Shown piece after piece: positions 34,001 to 44,607 of a stretch of 64,000 bases of DNA. Under the pieces are notes generated by a model. It was not told the origin of the DNA. It searched no databases and saw nothing but the letters and a program-made list of their open reading frames with translations. Every line of letters starts with the position of its first letter. Positions within the stretch are counted from its first letter, which is position 1. The stretch comes from Rhizoclosmatium globosum. Lineage: Eukaryota > Chytridiomycota > Chytridiomycetes > Chytridiales > Chytriomycetaceae. Where the stretch lies: contig MCGO01000037.1 in the NCBI GenBank assembly GCA_002104985.1, forward strand, positions 1-64,000, given 5' to 3'. The position numbers were made by a program, and so were the translations under genes.

Positions 34001-36353
34001 TCCTTGTTGGCTACAAAATAGTGTCTGCAAGGTACATCGCCTTGTGCGGATTTAGGCCCCAGATCGTAGAAGAACAGGTCGACGTTAGGGTAATCGGCCA
34101 AATTGATTCCATTTCGAGCTATCGGTTCAGCCGTTAGCCCGTCGGATGAAAATCGCAAATCAACACTCACCAGCGTCCTCAGAAATTCTCGCACATCGGT
34201 TCGCAACAGTCCTCAAAATAATGGCTTGTCGAAGCTTCTTACGGTCTTCACGAGACTCAGAGTCAGCAAAGTCCAAAAAGTTTGTGAAGGCAGGAGTCAA
34301 CACCGTCTTTTGTATTCCTGATGGAGTGCTTTCCAGAGACGAGTTGGCTGTAAAACCATGCTCCACAGACTGAAAGATATCCTCCGTAGCAGCTCCACCT
34401 TCGAAGGGCACACCTTGGAAACAAATGTACTCCAGAGAGTGCAACGGTTCAGTCATTGCCTTGACTTTCGTCTATATCCAACCATTATAAACAACAGATT
34501 CCAATTCAACAATACCTCAAACGTGTTCTTCAAGTGTCGATTATGAATTTTAGAAATCCGATGAATCTGAATCCGTTTGTTCTCTGAAACATGATTCGAG
34601 CGAAGAATCATACTCTTGACAAGTGACTCGCAGATTTCAAACCACGTTTCGTTGGATTGATCGTCTTCAAAGCGAACGTTTCCACCAGTTTCGAGTTCCA
34701 TCAACAGTTTCCTGATTACAGTTGGTTAACCATAAAGGGTCAGGGGTTTCGCTGTAATGTTACCTGATGGCCATATCACTCTGCTCAATAATCTGTGTAA
34801 CAACATCCCTCTTATGTTGATGAAAGTTATCCAGAATCTTCATTTTCGAATCAACAAGCTGCCGAACTCTCACCCTCGATTCCTCCAACTGAGTCACACC
34901 GCTACTCCCCTGCTTCCCTCCCCTTCACTCTGCTGTTGAACCGGCAACTCCAAGTCATCATACATCCTTTGAACAACCTTCTCCGCTTTCAATAGGTCAA
35001 CCAACACATCTTCAATCTGCTTTGCATCGGCGTCAGTTCGGACTTGAAGCATCTTGATGAGGAAGTTTGTGTTTCGTTTTATGGTTCTGATGCGCATGTT
35101 GTAGTACATTCGTTTTTTGAGGACGGTTGCGGATATGATTCGGCGGGATTCGTCGGTTACGTCGAGGGTGTCGAGAATGTGGAGTTGTGGGAGGTGGTAT
35201 ATGACGTGGGTTTGATAGTTGGAGAGGGAACAGAGGGGGTTGTCGGCGTAGTTTGGGTCGGAGAGGCTGAGAGATGTGAGGGAGGGGAGGATGGCGAGGA
35301 AAAGAATGTCGCGGAAGGAGGAGAGTTTGTTTCCGGATATGTTGAGGGTCTATGATTAAGTGTTTGTATGCGAGAAAAGGTCGTCGAGTCTGATACGACA
35401 TACCTCAAGGCTCATGTTTTCATTCAGAGATTCTCCAATGGAACTGATTTTATTGTTTCCAAGGTGAAGTTCCTTCAAGCTCTTTAGAGTTCGCAGTTTC
35501 TCGATTCTAGTGATCTCTTGAAGTGGTGTCAGTTTGAAAAATCAAAACCAAAGCACATGACACCAACCATTATCCGACAGCCAGAGCGTTTCCAAGTTTT
35601 CCAGTGTCTCTAATCCTTGAATTCTTTTGATTTTGTTACTGTACCTAATCCGGGATAACTCATGTCAAAACAGGGTGATTCCCAGTATCAAACTTACAAA
35701 AACAGCCGCTTCAATTTTCTACAGTTCTCCAATCCACAAATTGCGCTAATTCTCGTCTCACATATCCAAAGCTCTTCTAATCCTGTACATTCCTCCAATC
35801 CAACCATACTTCGCACATCCTGCGCGACGAGACACAGAGTCGTGAGGCTGGCTGCAAATGGAGATAACCCCACAATATTTGGATAGTTGAAGTGACACAT
35901 TTCGAGACGCGTGACAGTTTTGAGTTTTGTAACGAATGTAGGTTCGGTTATTCCATTGTTAGTACACTGGAATGAAGGTTAATGTGAGCAAAACTCAGGC
36001 GATTGAATATAAGAGAAATTGATGAAGAGACTGACCAGGTTGATCACGTCCTTGTCGTTACGAAACATCCAGACGCGTTTTAATTTCGCAGCTTTTTCTT
36101 CCTCGTTTTCGGATTCGGGGGCTACTGCGGAAACTTGGTGATGAGTTTTCGCAGAGTTCTTTTTCGATGTGACAGACGAGGAAGATCCAGAGATAGTCTG
36201 CTTATGAGATGTTGGTGTTTGGATGACAGCATCGGCGGCTGATGGAGGCTTCAAGTCGATAGTTGAAACGCGAGATGGATCGATAACATCTGAAGATGAA
36301 AGAGACGTCTCGAGATTCGGGACTTGGGTTGGATGTTGTTGTTCAGAAGCCAT
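31059..36353 (-). CDS. LRRC9: LRRC9 homologue (leucine-rich repeat protein of ciliated cells)
   Basis: A long multi-exon gene (more than ten exons) beginning MASEQQHPTQVPNLE at 36353 and ending SSGFGSNSRILRE. N-terminal half: TRLEMCHFNYPNIVGLS, LCLVAQDVRSMVGLE, then SDS22-like LRRs (LEELWICETRISAI), DPNYADNPLCSLSNY, HVIYHLPQLHILDTLDV and MYYNMRIRTIKRNTN. The order and wording match animal LRRC9. The middle holds a coil and a mixed domain (PLHSLEYICFQGVPF, CRHYFVANKELATPEFFVEF). The C-terminal half has a second LRR array (LRRLNPVCKCKGYIP-type capping, YRMFTIFHLSRLKVLDG). Between GEGSRGVAV and TQLEESR the frame breaks by one base in a C-run (about 34905-34923). Expected at the centrosome, basal body or flagellum; exact role unknown. 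Confidence 0.85.
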
Positions 36354-36692
36354 CTGAACCAACAGACAATTTTCAGGAATTGAGTGACAATCTCTTATTT
36401 TATTCAATCATAACTATCCAAGCAGAGTACATATCTGGAATAAGATACAAAGACACTCCATAAATAAGATAACGAGACACTTTATTTACCCTTTACTCAA
36501 CACACATGGGAGGGGGCACCATCTAAGCACTTGTTATTACGCAAACAAGTTGTTTTTTGATTGTTGTTCGATTGTTATTTGGTGCAGCTTCCGATTGCGC
36601 AATTGATTGGGTTGTTGTTTCCGTAATTGCATTTTCGCTGTCGTCATCCACACGCGTGTGTTGCCAAGCCCGAACCTTTCACATTTGATAAG

Positions 36693-37901
36693 ATGGAAAA
36701 ACGTGCCCAAAAAAGAAGTCTCTTTCCAATAAGCCCCACACACACGTGTATCAACCATCCAATGTCCTTCCATCCTGCCACGGGTCTCTACGTCTACACT
36801 CCAACCCTGCCACTCAAGTACCCTGAAGCCCATGTCTTCCTTGAGACAATCTCAGTTGCCATCAGTACGGAGCCCCAATCGGTATGTATCACTCATCAGC
36901 AGAAGCTTGAGCGATCAGATCAGTGGCATCCAGCTAACCACTGCCCTATGGCCCACCTGAATGCAGAGCCAATGCCTGACCGCCCTGATCCTGAATCTTG
37001 AACACGTCGAGTACGTTGATGCCACGGGTCTCCAAACACTTCTCGCAACAAAGACTTTCTGTTCAAGTTCACAAATCGGCACATTCCAATCCATTTTGTC
37101 TCAATTAAGTCTCAGCACATGAACAGACTGATCCGTGTTGCAACGTACAATCCAGCGGCTGACTCAGCAACAACTCCCCCTTCATCAAATCTCACGCCTC
37201 CAACCGAATACATCTCTGAAGGCGCCTACTCTCCGCCTCCAGTTATGCGTAGATCCCGGTCTTCTTCAATTGTCAGGAAACCTTCTTTGAGAAACAGTGG
37301 TTCGTCAGCTGAAATGTCTGTGGACGAACAAGCTGTTCCTCCAAGTCCAAAACTGCGACGCATTCCTTCTCGTCCATCAAATCCTCACTTGGTTCCTACC
37401 GAAGCCGGCCTCGGAATTACTACCGTCCCTCTACGATCCCGTCAATACTCGAACCCTCGACGTCCCTCCATCCCATCCTCATCAACTCTTATTCATGAAA
37501 GAAAAGGCTCCGTTGAAAGTCAATCAGATTCTCCAGCTTCAGATTCGACCAAACGAACAACTCCACCTCCAGCTCCAACACTCACGCGATCTGCATCAAT
37601 TAGTTCGTTCCTCAACAAAATGCGTGTAAAAGCTTCAGAGGCTCTTGGACTCTCCGCTGCTTCGGGTCAAGATGACAACCCATTGAAAGGTTCATTGGCG
37701 GACGCAAATGAACTCACGAAACCAGTACTAAAAAGAAGTGGATCCAACTCGTCTTTCGCTGCTGTCGATTTTTCAGGTGGTGCCAGTGCAGTGGATTCAG
37801 AGGCCATGTCGCATTTCCCAAGTGGATTCGCAAAAGGACTCAAGTATTTCCATGCGAGTTTGGAGGAGGCTATCGTTGCCGCAACTGCTGGAGTTCCTTG
37901 A
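36693..37901 (+). CDS. STAS-domain protein (SulP/SLC26 C-terminus without transporter)
   Basis: Exon 1 ends at 36881 and exon 2 starts at 36967. Together they encode TGLYVYTPTLPLKYPEAHVF, then LTALILNLEHVEYVDATGLQ and TLLAT, a STAS fold as at the cytosolic end of sulfate permeases, including the DxTG loop. The frame then slips one base near 37050 and continues LFKFTNRHIPIHFVSIKSQH into a long Ser/Pro-rich tail (37119-37901). No transmembrane segment fits in the 340 bp between LRRC9 and this start, so the permease part is absent. Either a stand-alone STAS regulator or a truncated permease relic. The start (36693 or 36762) is uncertain. Confidence 0.6.
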
Positions 37902-38233
37902 AGAGGTCAACAGGATTTTGGAATTTAAGTTTCTTTGCTATCAGATACCGTAAAGTTAATAAATCTTAATTTCCATTCTGTACTACCATTCAAGTCATCC
38001 CCATCGTCAAGCCAAATTGACGATGGTTTCTATAAACAGTTTATTTATTTATTTTTTCATACACAGATGTTCCACATGTGGCTCAAACATGTGGCTCAAA
38101 AAGACAAACACCAAAAAGACAACAGATTTGAGCCACACGTTTGCTACAAAATTTTCCGATTTCTCTCTTTAAAATCGACTCGTCGGCACATTCTTTTCCA
38201 AAACTCAAAAGCACACTCTCTGCTTCACACCTT
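37902..38233 (+). promoter_or_regulatory. Intergenic with GTGGCTCAAA repeats and inverted copy
   Basis: catgtggctcaaa occurs twice in tandem (38074-38100), and its inverse tttgagccac lies at 38127-38136. The RNA could fold with a ~10-bp stem, or the three sites could bind one factor. The ATG of the following surface-protein gene is about 100 bp downstream. Confidence 0.5.
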
Positions 38234-41200
38234 ATGCTGCCGAGCATTTGGACGCTTCCCTCGATCCTTCTGATCACGTTTGCCCTTGCGCCAAGCACTG
38301 TGAACGGCTCAGCTACAGAATGCGTTGCCCTTCATGATCAAATCCCTGAGGCCTTCGCAACCGCTGATTCAGCAGCATGCTCTGGTGTCCATATAGTCGA
38401 TGGAAGTAAAATCTTGTGAGTTAAATTCGATAGTAGGACATTACTCTTATTGGAACAAACGCAGAGATACCCAATTATTTGATAATCGTATCATTTCATT
38501 GTATGTACCACAAGGTTCTTTGGGTTTCGTTTCCTCACGGTTGTGTTTTCACAGGACTGTGTCGGGATATGGCCTTACAAAACTACCACAGCTCTATGCA
38601 ACAGATTTTGACAGTATTATGAATCTTGACCTTTCAAATAATAAGATGACTGGCGACATTGACACCTTTATGAGTAACATGGGCAAATATGTCTCAAAAC
38701 TGTGAGTTTGCTTGAATCAATGCACAATAACCACTAAACGTTGTCCAGTGATTTGTCCAGCAATCTTCTGACTGGAAGCATTCCCGCCTCGCTTGCAGAT
38801 AGATTAAGTGTAGTGGATGAAAATTGCTTCGACGACCAAGAAGACAGAGGACTCTCCTTAAATCACGACTGTCCTCAGTACAGTGCCGATTGTGATTTCT
38901 TGAAAAACGCTTGGCCGTCGGCTTTTACCTCTGTGGATGCAAATAAGTGTCTTTCAGTTGATGAGGAAGCCTTTATTCAGAAAAAGTATTTTCAGCTTAG
39001 ATTGTGTGATAAATACTTAAAAGTCTTATGCTGTAGGATTACATCATCACTGGACGGCAAAGCAATCAGTACCCTGTAAGTACTAAATTTTTCAATTAGA
39101 CGCTGTTTGACAGTGGGTTTAGAACCGCCGTTGGAATCGGCTTGCTTGGGCCGCTCCCAGATTTGACGCAACTGACCAAGCTTACCACATTGGACTTGTC
39201 CGATAACTCTTTAACTGGATCTTTGACTCCTTCTCTTCTCAGCTTTTTACAGCAAAATGTGAAATTGTAAGTCACTGGAAGTAATGCTTGCCCTAACAGA
39301 GCTTTAGCACACTGCGCTTTAACCTATTGTCTGGAAGACTTCCTTCTGGCCTAGATGCAGCGACATTGCAGGAATTAAATTTCAATTGTTTTGATAACAA
39401 CGACGACTACAATTTGACCGGAAACCCTGCTTGCCCGCAACCTGAACCTTGCCAGCAGTTGAACAACATCTGGCCAAAAGTCTTTATCAACCCAAACGCC
39501 GTGTGTTGTCCACTTAGTAAACGTCGTGACTTGTCTGAACGTTCATGTCGTCGAGATCTCAATGTTCGTTGCAAGCGTGAGCTTGATGATTGGATCCAAT
39601 TTTCAAAACGTCAAGCTTGTGATCCATGTGCAAACCCATGTTGCACTCCGCCGTTTTCCCATGGTGGTGGTGGTAGTCTGGTTATTGATTGTAACGGAGC
39701 TGGAAACACTTTCCAAGGATTGTGAGTGTCTGTTTTTGATTTCAATTTCTTTGCTTACAGATCAATATAAGCGCTCTCGATTCATCAACTATCAATGAGC
39801 CACTGCCTGACTTCAGCGGCATTTTCGGATTGGTCAATTTGTACGTTGAAGATACTGAATTTCATGAGTTTGGATTCTAATTTCAAACATAGAAAAATAA
39901 CCAATAGTAAATTTACGGGACCAATTCCAAACTTGCCAGAGCACCTACATTCCCTCAACTTGACTGACAATCTATTGGGATTTGGAGAAAGTTACCCTGA
40001 CTCCGAAGATCGAAAGTGAGTTAATGTTCCTGACAACCATACTCTAAAAACGTACGGTTTAGAAATTATGCGTCCCTATTTGTGGATATTTCTGAAAACT
40101 GTTTCACTGGGGACCCAAACCAAAACGCAAACTGCCCAGTCGTTACGACAGCGACAAGCACAGTCCTAAGCTTCAGTTCAAGCACTGCCATATCAACCGC
40201 ACCAACGAGTACACTTTCGGCCATTCCTTCCACTGTTATGAGCTCGGCGACAAGCACCGCATTGATCTCAACCAACTTCGTGGAATCTTCCACTGTTATG
40301 AGCTCGGCGACAAGCACCGCATTGATCTCAACCAACGTGGAATCTTCCACTAACACAATAACCGTTTCAACAATGGATGCAAGCACTGTTACGAGTAACT
40401 CAGAATCGCTGATTTCAACTATTGCCGCATCAACCGCATCAATCAGTTTGGCGGAAATTCCCAGTTCCACTTTGGAACAGAAATCGACCACCATTCCGTC
40501 TGTTTCTTCAGATTCCGCATCCCTCAGCCAAATTTCCTCATCGCTTACTGCTATGGCCTCGTCATTGAAATCATCAACAACTGAAGGTACCCAAACAAGA
40601 TCCATTTCCACCACGCTATCTGCGATTTCAGTCACGACTTCCGTCTCCGCAACGACCCCTTCCGTCTGTGTTCCAAAGGCCCCATCTTCTTTGATTGCTT
40701 CTATCGCAGTCGGTCCGATCCCATCTGGTACACCAATGCAAAACTACAATGGCGATACGACGGAAATCATTGCAAGTTTGAATGCACTCGTTCCTGGATC
40801 TCTCAACCAACTCAACGCGAATCAAGTCAGTTCTTCGCTCTTCCAAATCACAGAGCCTATCCGTGCTGGCGACGCACCCGTTACGTTCTTGGGTGCACCA
40901 TTTGTGGCAGGGTCGAATGCGGTTGTGGTTTTGATTACAAGTCGTCAGTATAAGGTTTGTGTATATGAGTGGAATCTAACTTTGTATTAACGCCTTCTGT
41001 TTCAGTTCAACGGCCTTCCTTCTGCAGACAACATTCAAGTTTACAACGATGCGACGTGTTCTTTCAAAATCAATACCGCTACTATTGGAGCCACGAAAGG
41101 TGTTGGGTTCAGCTACGTCCTTGACAGCACGTACACGAGCGAATGGTTTTCATTGGATTTGAATGCGGCTGGAAGCACGTTGACGGTTTCTGTGTATTCT

Positions 41201-41713
41201 GAGAACAAGGCTATTGCATCTATTGCGTTCAGTGTTAGTTTGATATCCGGAAAGCGTGCGGATGGGGATGTTGGGTTTGTGATTGTGAATGGAGTTGGAG
41301 TTGTGAACAAACCTGTTGAGACGGGATCTATTGCTACATCTATTCAAAAGTCATTGACCTCGACATCAGAGACATCAAATGTTGCTACCACTGCTACCAC
41401 TGCTACCACTGCTACCACTGCTACCACTGCTATCACTACTACCACGTCTACATCAAAGACAGCAGCAGCTGTTGTTACAAGTACTATTGGACCAGTTCTA
41501 ACCTCTTCTTATGTCATTACATCTCGAAAGGATGTCGTTGACACAACTTCAACTTTTATTCCAACTCGTGCCCCCGAGCAAACTTCAAACAATGTTAACT
41601 CCGCCGTTTATCAAGGGCAAACTGTGTCACAAAAGTTGAATATCGTCGTAAGCAAAGCCAGCATGGTGTTTGTCTCCACTTTCATTGTCGCGGCTATGAT
41701 TGCTGCAATGTAA
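38234..41713 (+). CDS. GPI-type LRR and Ser/Thr-rich surface protein 2
   Basis: About ten exons. Signal peptide SILLITFALAPSTVNG. The N-terminal part has plant-type LRRs (LDLSNNKMTGDIDTF, DLSSNLLTGSIPASL, LDLSDNSLTGSL). An internal module CQQLNNIWPKVFINPNAVCC...GGGSLVIDCNGAGNTFQGL equals the N-terminus of the 20114 protein. Further LRRs and a Ser/Thr tract follow, containing a perfect 20-codon repeat (STVMSSATSTALISTN twice) and an ATT repeat. The shared globular region has IPSGTPMQNYNGDTTEI, NQLNANQVSSSLFQITEP and VGFSYVLDSTYTSEWF. The C-terminus VFVSTFIVAAMIAAM looks like a GPI signal. It looks like a fusion of an LRR protein with a copy of gene 1. Probably cell-surface. Confidence 0.8.
40228..40337 (+). 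repeat. Perfect 60-bp-period tandem repeat in the Ser/Thr tract
   Basis: cttccactgttatgagctcg...tctcaaccaac occurs at about 40229-40276 and again exactly 60 bp later. The repeat is in frame and identical, so it is recent. Such tracts expand and contract in wall adhesins. Confidence 0.9.
41388..41445 (+). repeat. 9-bp minisatellite (gctaccact)n
   Basis: About six copies of gctaccact, the last imperfect (gctatcact), encode Ala-Thr-Thr repeats in the stalk of the surface protein. The 9-bp unit keeps the frame. Confidence 0.85.
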
Positions 41714-42222
41714 CTCGCCATTCCCATCTCTCCTTCTATCTGTTTCTATTTAGTGCATTCTTATCTGGAATCCAATTTCCAAATAAACAGAAGAGTATTC
41801 AAACCATTACCAAACCTTTTTTTGTGGGTAAATTGGCAAGGGCGCCTTAAAGAAGTGATATGGACGAATCCAGTTTTGTGAACTATTGATAAACTTTCGG
41901 TTCTCGATTTCCATTTGTATCACATATTTTGTGTAATTTCAAACGGTGCGTACATTCAAGAGCAATTAAACAAAGACGAAGTACAAATATCATTAAGGGC
42001 TGAGTCTGAGGTATGAAGGTTGAGGTAGGTTGTTATCCAGAATGACTCCTCCTGAGGGTATAGTAATTACGAAACTAAACATTAATCGTTTTTTGGTTTT
42101 ATTAATGGATATAACTTGAATGACGAACGTTTATTGTAAATTACGATTATGAAATGAGTATATGAATGAAAATGGACGGAATGCCCTGTTGTAAGAGACT
42201 GCTCGATGCATCATTGAGAGAA
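41714..42222. other. Intergenic; right part belongs to the inverted duplication
   Basis: 509 bp with no ORF of coding character. From about 42110 on it matches, in reverse, the 3' flank of the 28045 gene. Confidence 0.45.
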
Positions 42223-42378
42223 TCAGAGGTGGATGGTAGCGTTCATGAATGGTGAGGTTGTGGAGAACACTTGAACAGGCTCAGTGGCTGGCTTGGTTGG
42301 AACAGGGGTTGTGGCAGGAGCAACTAGCTTCTGGATCTTTGGGGTCACAGTAATGGTATCGTTTTGAGCTCCTGGCAT
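42223..42378 (-). CDS. Small protein, MPGAQN/QKPVA family, copy 2
   Basis: 51 residues, same length as the 28045 gene: MPGAQNDTITVTPKIQKLVA ... TSPFMNATIHL. The start at 42378 is chosen from the paralogue; an in-frame ATG at 42453 would add 25 residues that fall in the promoter of copy 1. ATAGGGTT (sense) is 88 bp before the ATG, as in copy 1. Confidence 0.68.
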   Translation of the reverse strand: MPGAQNDTITVTPKIQKLVAPATTPVPTKPATEPVQVFSTTSPFMNATIHL

Positions 42379-42820
42379 ATTGTCTTCGATGTAGTTTTGA
42401 ATGGTTTGAGGGGATGGAACGGATCGATACTCCTTTTGTATTCCGGATTTCACATTAGAACCCTATTTTTGAAAGTTCCACGATGTTCGTTGTCATTGCA
42501 CGTGTTTTGATATCAGAGTTCGTTGATTTTCGGAGTTGGCAGATGAGGTTCAAGTTGTTGACATTCAAAGTCTGTTAAATCTCTGGACCGGATGCGACGG
42601 AAGGAAGAACTACGGATGCAGCAACGAATAAGATTCAATAAAAGCTAGGGTTGTCACTGTTTTCGCTGTCGTGGTGGAGTGACAGCCGCCACGCTCCCCT
42701 TCATCAAATTAGGGTTCCTCCTTGACGATCCCGGAGTCCACGAATCCTGAAAACACATAAAACCAGACCGTTCCTTCCCTTTCCCCTTCACCAAAACAAC
42801 ACCAAACAAAACAAATCAAA
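42379..42820. promoter_or_regulatory. Divergent promoter, copy 2, with three TAGGGTT elements
   Basis: AACCCTAT at 42459-42466 faces the minus gene; CTAGGGTT at 42645-42652 and TTAGGGTT at 42709-42716 face the plus gene. Order, orientation and spacing are as in 27616-28044, though the sequence between has diverged, which suggests the boxes are kept by selection. Confidence 0.65.
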
Positions 42821-43042
42821 ATGCCAGGCCACATTGAATCTGCTGCTGCCCACGACATCTTCCTCCAAATGAAGCTTGCTCAAGAGGAAAAGAAGTCTGC
42901 CTCCATCAAATCGAGCAACTCAATCAAGACATCGACTGAATCCATCAAGAGTGTTGCTGCCAGCCAGAAGACAAAGGTGGAGGGATCTCCATTGGTCTTT
43001 GAGACTGCGACTCCTCAGTTGTTCCAGAGCAGATTCTTGTAA
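42821..43042 (+). CDS. Small protein, AAHDIFLQMK family, copy 2
   Basis: 73 residues, almost identical to 27394-27615 (MPGHIESAAAHDIFLQMKLA ... TPQLFQSRFL). Differences are mild (KKSAS for KKAAS, STES for SSES, VEG for VGG). Same length, start and stop. Function unknown. Confidence 0.72.
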   Translation: MPGHIESAAAHDIFLQMKLAQEEKKSASIKSSNSIKTSTESIKSVAASQKTKVEGSPLVFETATPQLFQSRFL

Positions 43043-43179
43043 ACCCAGCGGGTGTTACTCTTGCATTGTATTTATCTATTCGGCACTAATATTGCTGCCA
43101 TAATAAAAGCATTTTCATAATCTTACTTTTCCTGTGACTATTTCCTTCATTCATTTATCGATTATAAAACCATCTCAGA

Positions 43180-44498
43180 ATGTTCAACTTTGGAAAGTCA
43201 CCAGCCACGCAACCTTCTCCATCGCCAGCACCTTCAAATGCAGCCTCAGCCCTTCCCGACCTGTAAACTTCCGCCTGTTTCCCTATTATCAGATACCTAA
43301 CACCCTTTAAACCAGGAAAGCCAAACAACTCTCCGTCCTTGCCTCCACCTTCCCAACAAACTACTCCACCCCAACCGAATCATCCATCCACCTCACATTC
43401 CCAACATTCACTCTCCTCATAAACCTGCCACCCACCTTCCCCCTCACACACCCACTCGTCTCTCTGTCGCCGTACATCCACCTGGATCCAAGCACAAGTA
43501 GCGGCGTGAATGTCGTGTTGGTGGATGAATCGACAGGCGAGAATTACGTCGTTGTGGAAGAGTTTGAGGCGTGGACGCCGCAAACGAGTTTGGCGAGGGT
43601 TTTGGAGGGCGTTGTGAATCGGATTGGGTGTGTATTGTATTGTTGTTTTGGTTTTGATTGGTGGAAGGGAATGAATTTGTTTAACGCAAGGTTGTGTTTA
43701 GGAATGCTGTGCAGGGTTTGGCGGGGAGTCCTGTGAATGGAGTGCCGCCGGTGATTCCGCCAAAGGTCCAGGCTTATGGGACCAGTCCTACCTCTTCGGT
43801 TTCGCCGCATCAGCAGTATCCTCAGCAGCAGCAGCAGCAACAACAACAACAGCAGCAGCAATATCATGGCCAGGAAATTATGGCGTCGTTGGAATCAAAG
43901 AGGTGAGGAAATCGGAATGTGATAAGAATCTAACTTCTGGAATGACAGTCTCGAAGAACTCGAAGAAATGATCAACGATCCTGTCGCATTTGAAGAGCAT
44001 TTGTATACCCGTATCCCACGAGTCAAAGAAGTTGTTGGATTGGTCGAAGAGATCAGTAGGGTGAACGCGGATATTGCTGGTGAGTACTTAGCGTATTTCA
44101 GTGTGCGAGGACATCGCATTATATGTGTTGGAGCAGCCTTCTAACTTGAATCACGATTGATAGCAAAAACCATGTTACTGCAACCATCCATTCAACAGCA
44201 GCAACAACAACTCTATGATGCCCAACAAGCATTTTCAAATGCGCGTGCAGAGTTTGACGAGACGTGTGCTGAATACGAATCAACAATGTTGGTTTATGCC
44301 CCGGATTATCTCCTGTCACGTCTAAGAGCGGCACAACACGAGTCAGAGGAATTGGGTGATGAAGTGAGGAATGAAATGCTGAAGGGAGATATATCTGTGG
44401 ATGAATTCATGAAACGGTATCGGGATGTTCGAAAGGTGTATCATTCGCGTGGGTTGAGGGTTGAGAAGGCGGAGAGAGATGTTACTGTGTTGATGTGA
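43180..44498 (+). CDS. VPS37: ESCRT-I subunit VPS37A-like, with polyQ
   Basis: Five exons (43180-43262, 43316-43627, 43702-43902, 43949-44079, 44164-44498). N-terminal UEV-like domain: LKAKQLSVLASTFPTNYSTP, INLPPTFPLTHPLVSLSPYI, as in human VPS37A. A Pro/Gln linker follows with about 13 consecutive Gln (mixed CAG/CAA). Then comes the Mod(r) domain: SLEELEEMINDPVAFEEHLY, VEEISRVNADIAG, a long coil, and SVDEFMKRYRDVRKVYHSRG. In ESCRT-I it bridges TSG101/VPS23 and VPS28 on endosomes for sorting of ubiquitinated cargo. The catalytic Cys of E2 enzymes is absent, as expected for UEV domains. Confidence 0.88.
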
Positions 44499-44607
44499 TG
44501 TGATTTACGTATTAAAACCTCTGTATCATTTTGAGCAATGTTGATTGCATCATTTGAGTTGGGTGAACACTGAAGGGCATGATTTCAAAACAACAAAGAA
44601 ACAACAA

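Larger units (their letters stand above)
42110..43130. repeat. Inverted segmental duplication, copy 2
   Basis: Reverse-complement partner of about 27300-28330. It holds ORFs 42223-42378 (minus) and 42821-43042 (plus), the mirror image of copy 1. The intergenic part shows more substitutions and small indels than the ORFs. Confidence 0.85.

Noticed and set aside
36537..36833. Minus-strand ORF opposite the STAS first exon
   Set aside because: No motif; the plus strand carries the STAS wording across a good intron.
40066..40635. A 189-codon minus-strand ORF
   Set aside because: Antisense shadow of the second Ser/Thr tract, ending in the same repeat.
27957..42716. TAGGGTT boxes as an interstitial telomere or chromosome end
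   Set aside because: They are isolated single units at fixed distances before genes, never tandem.
43811..43860. CAG/CAA tract as a regulatory microsatellite
   Set aside because: It lies in frame in VPS37 and encodes Gln; no separate function is supported.
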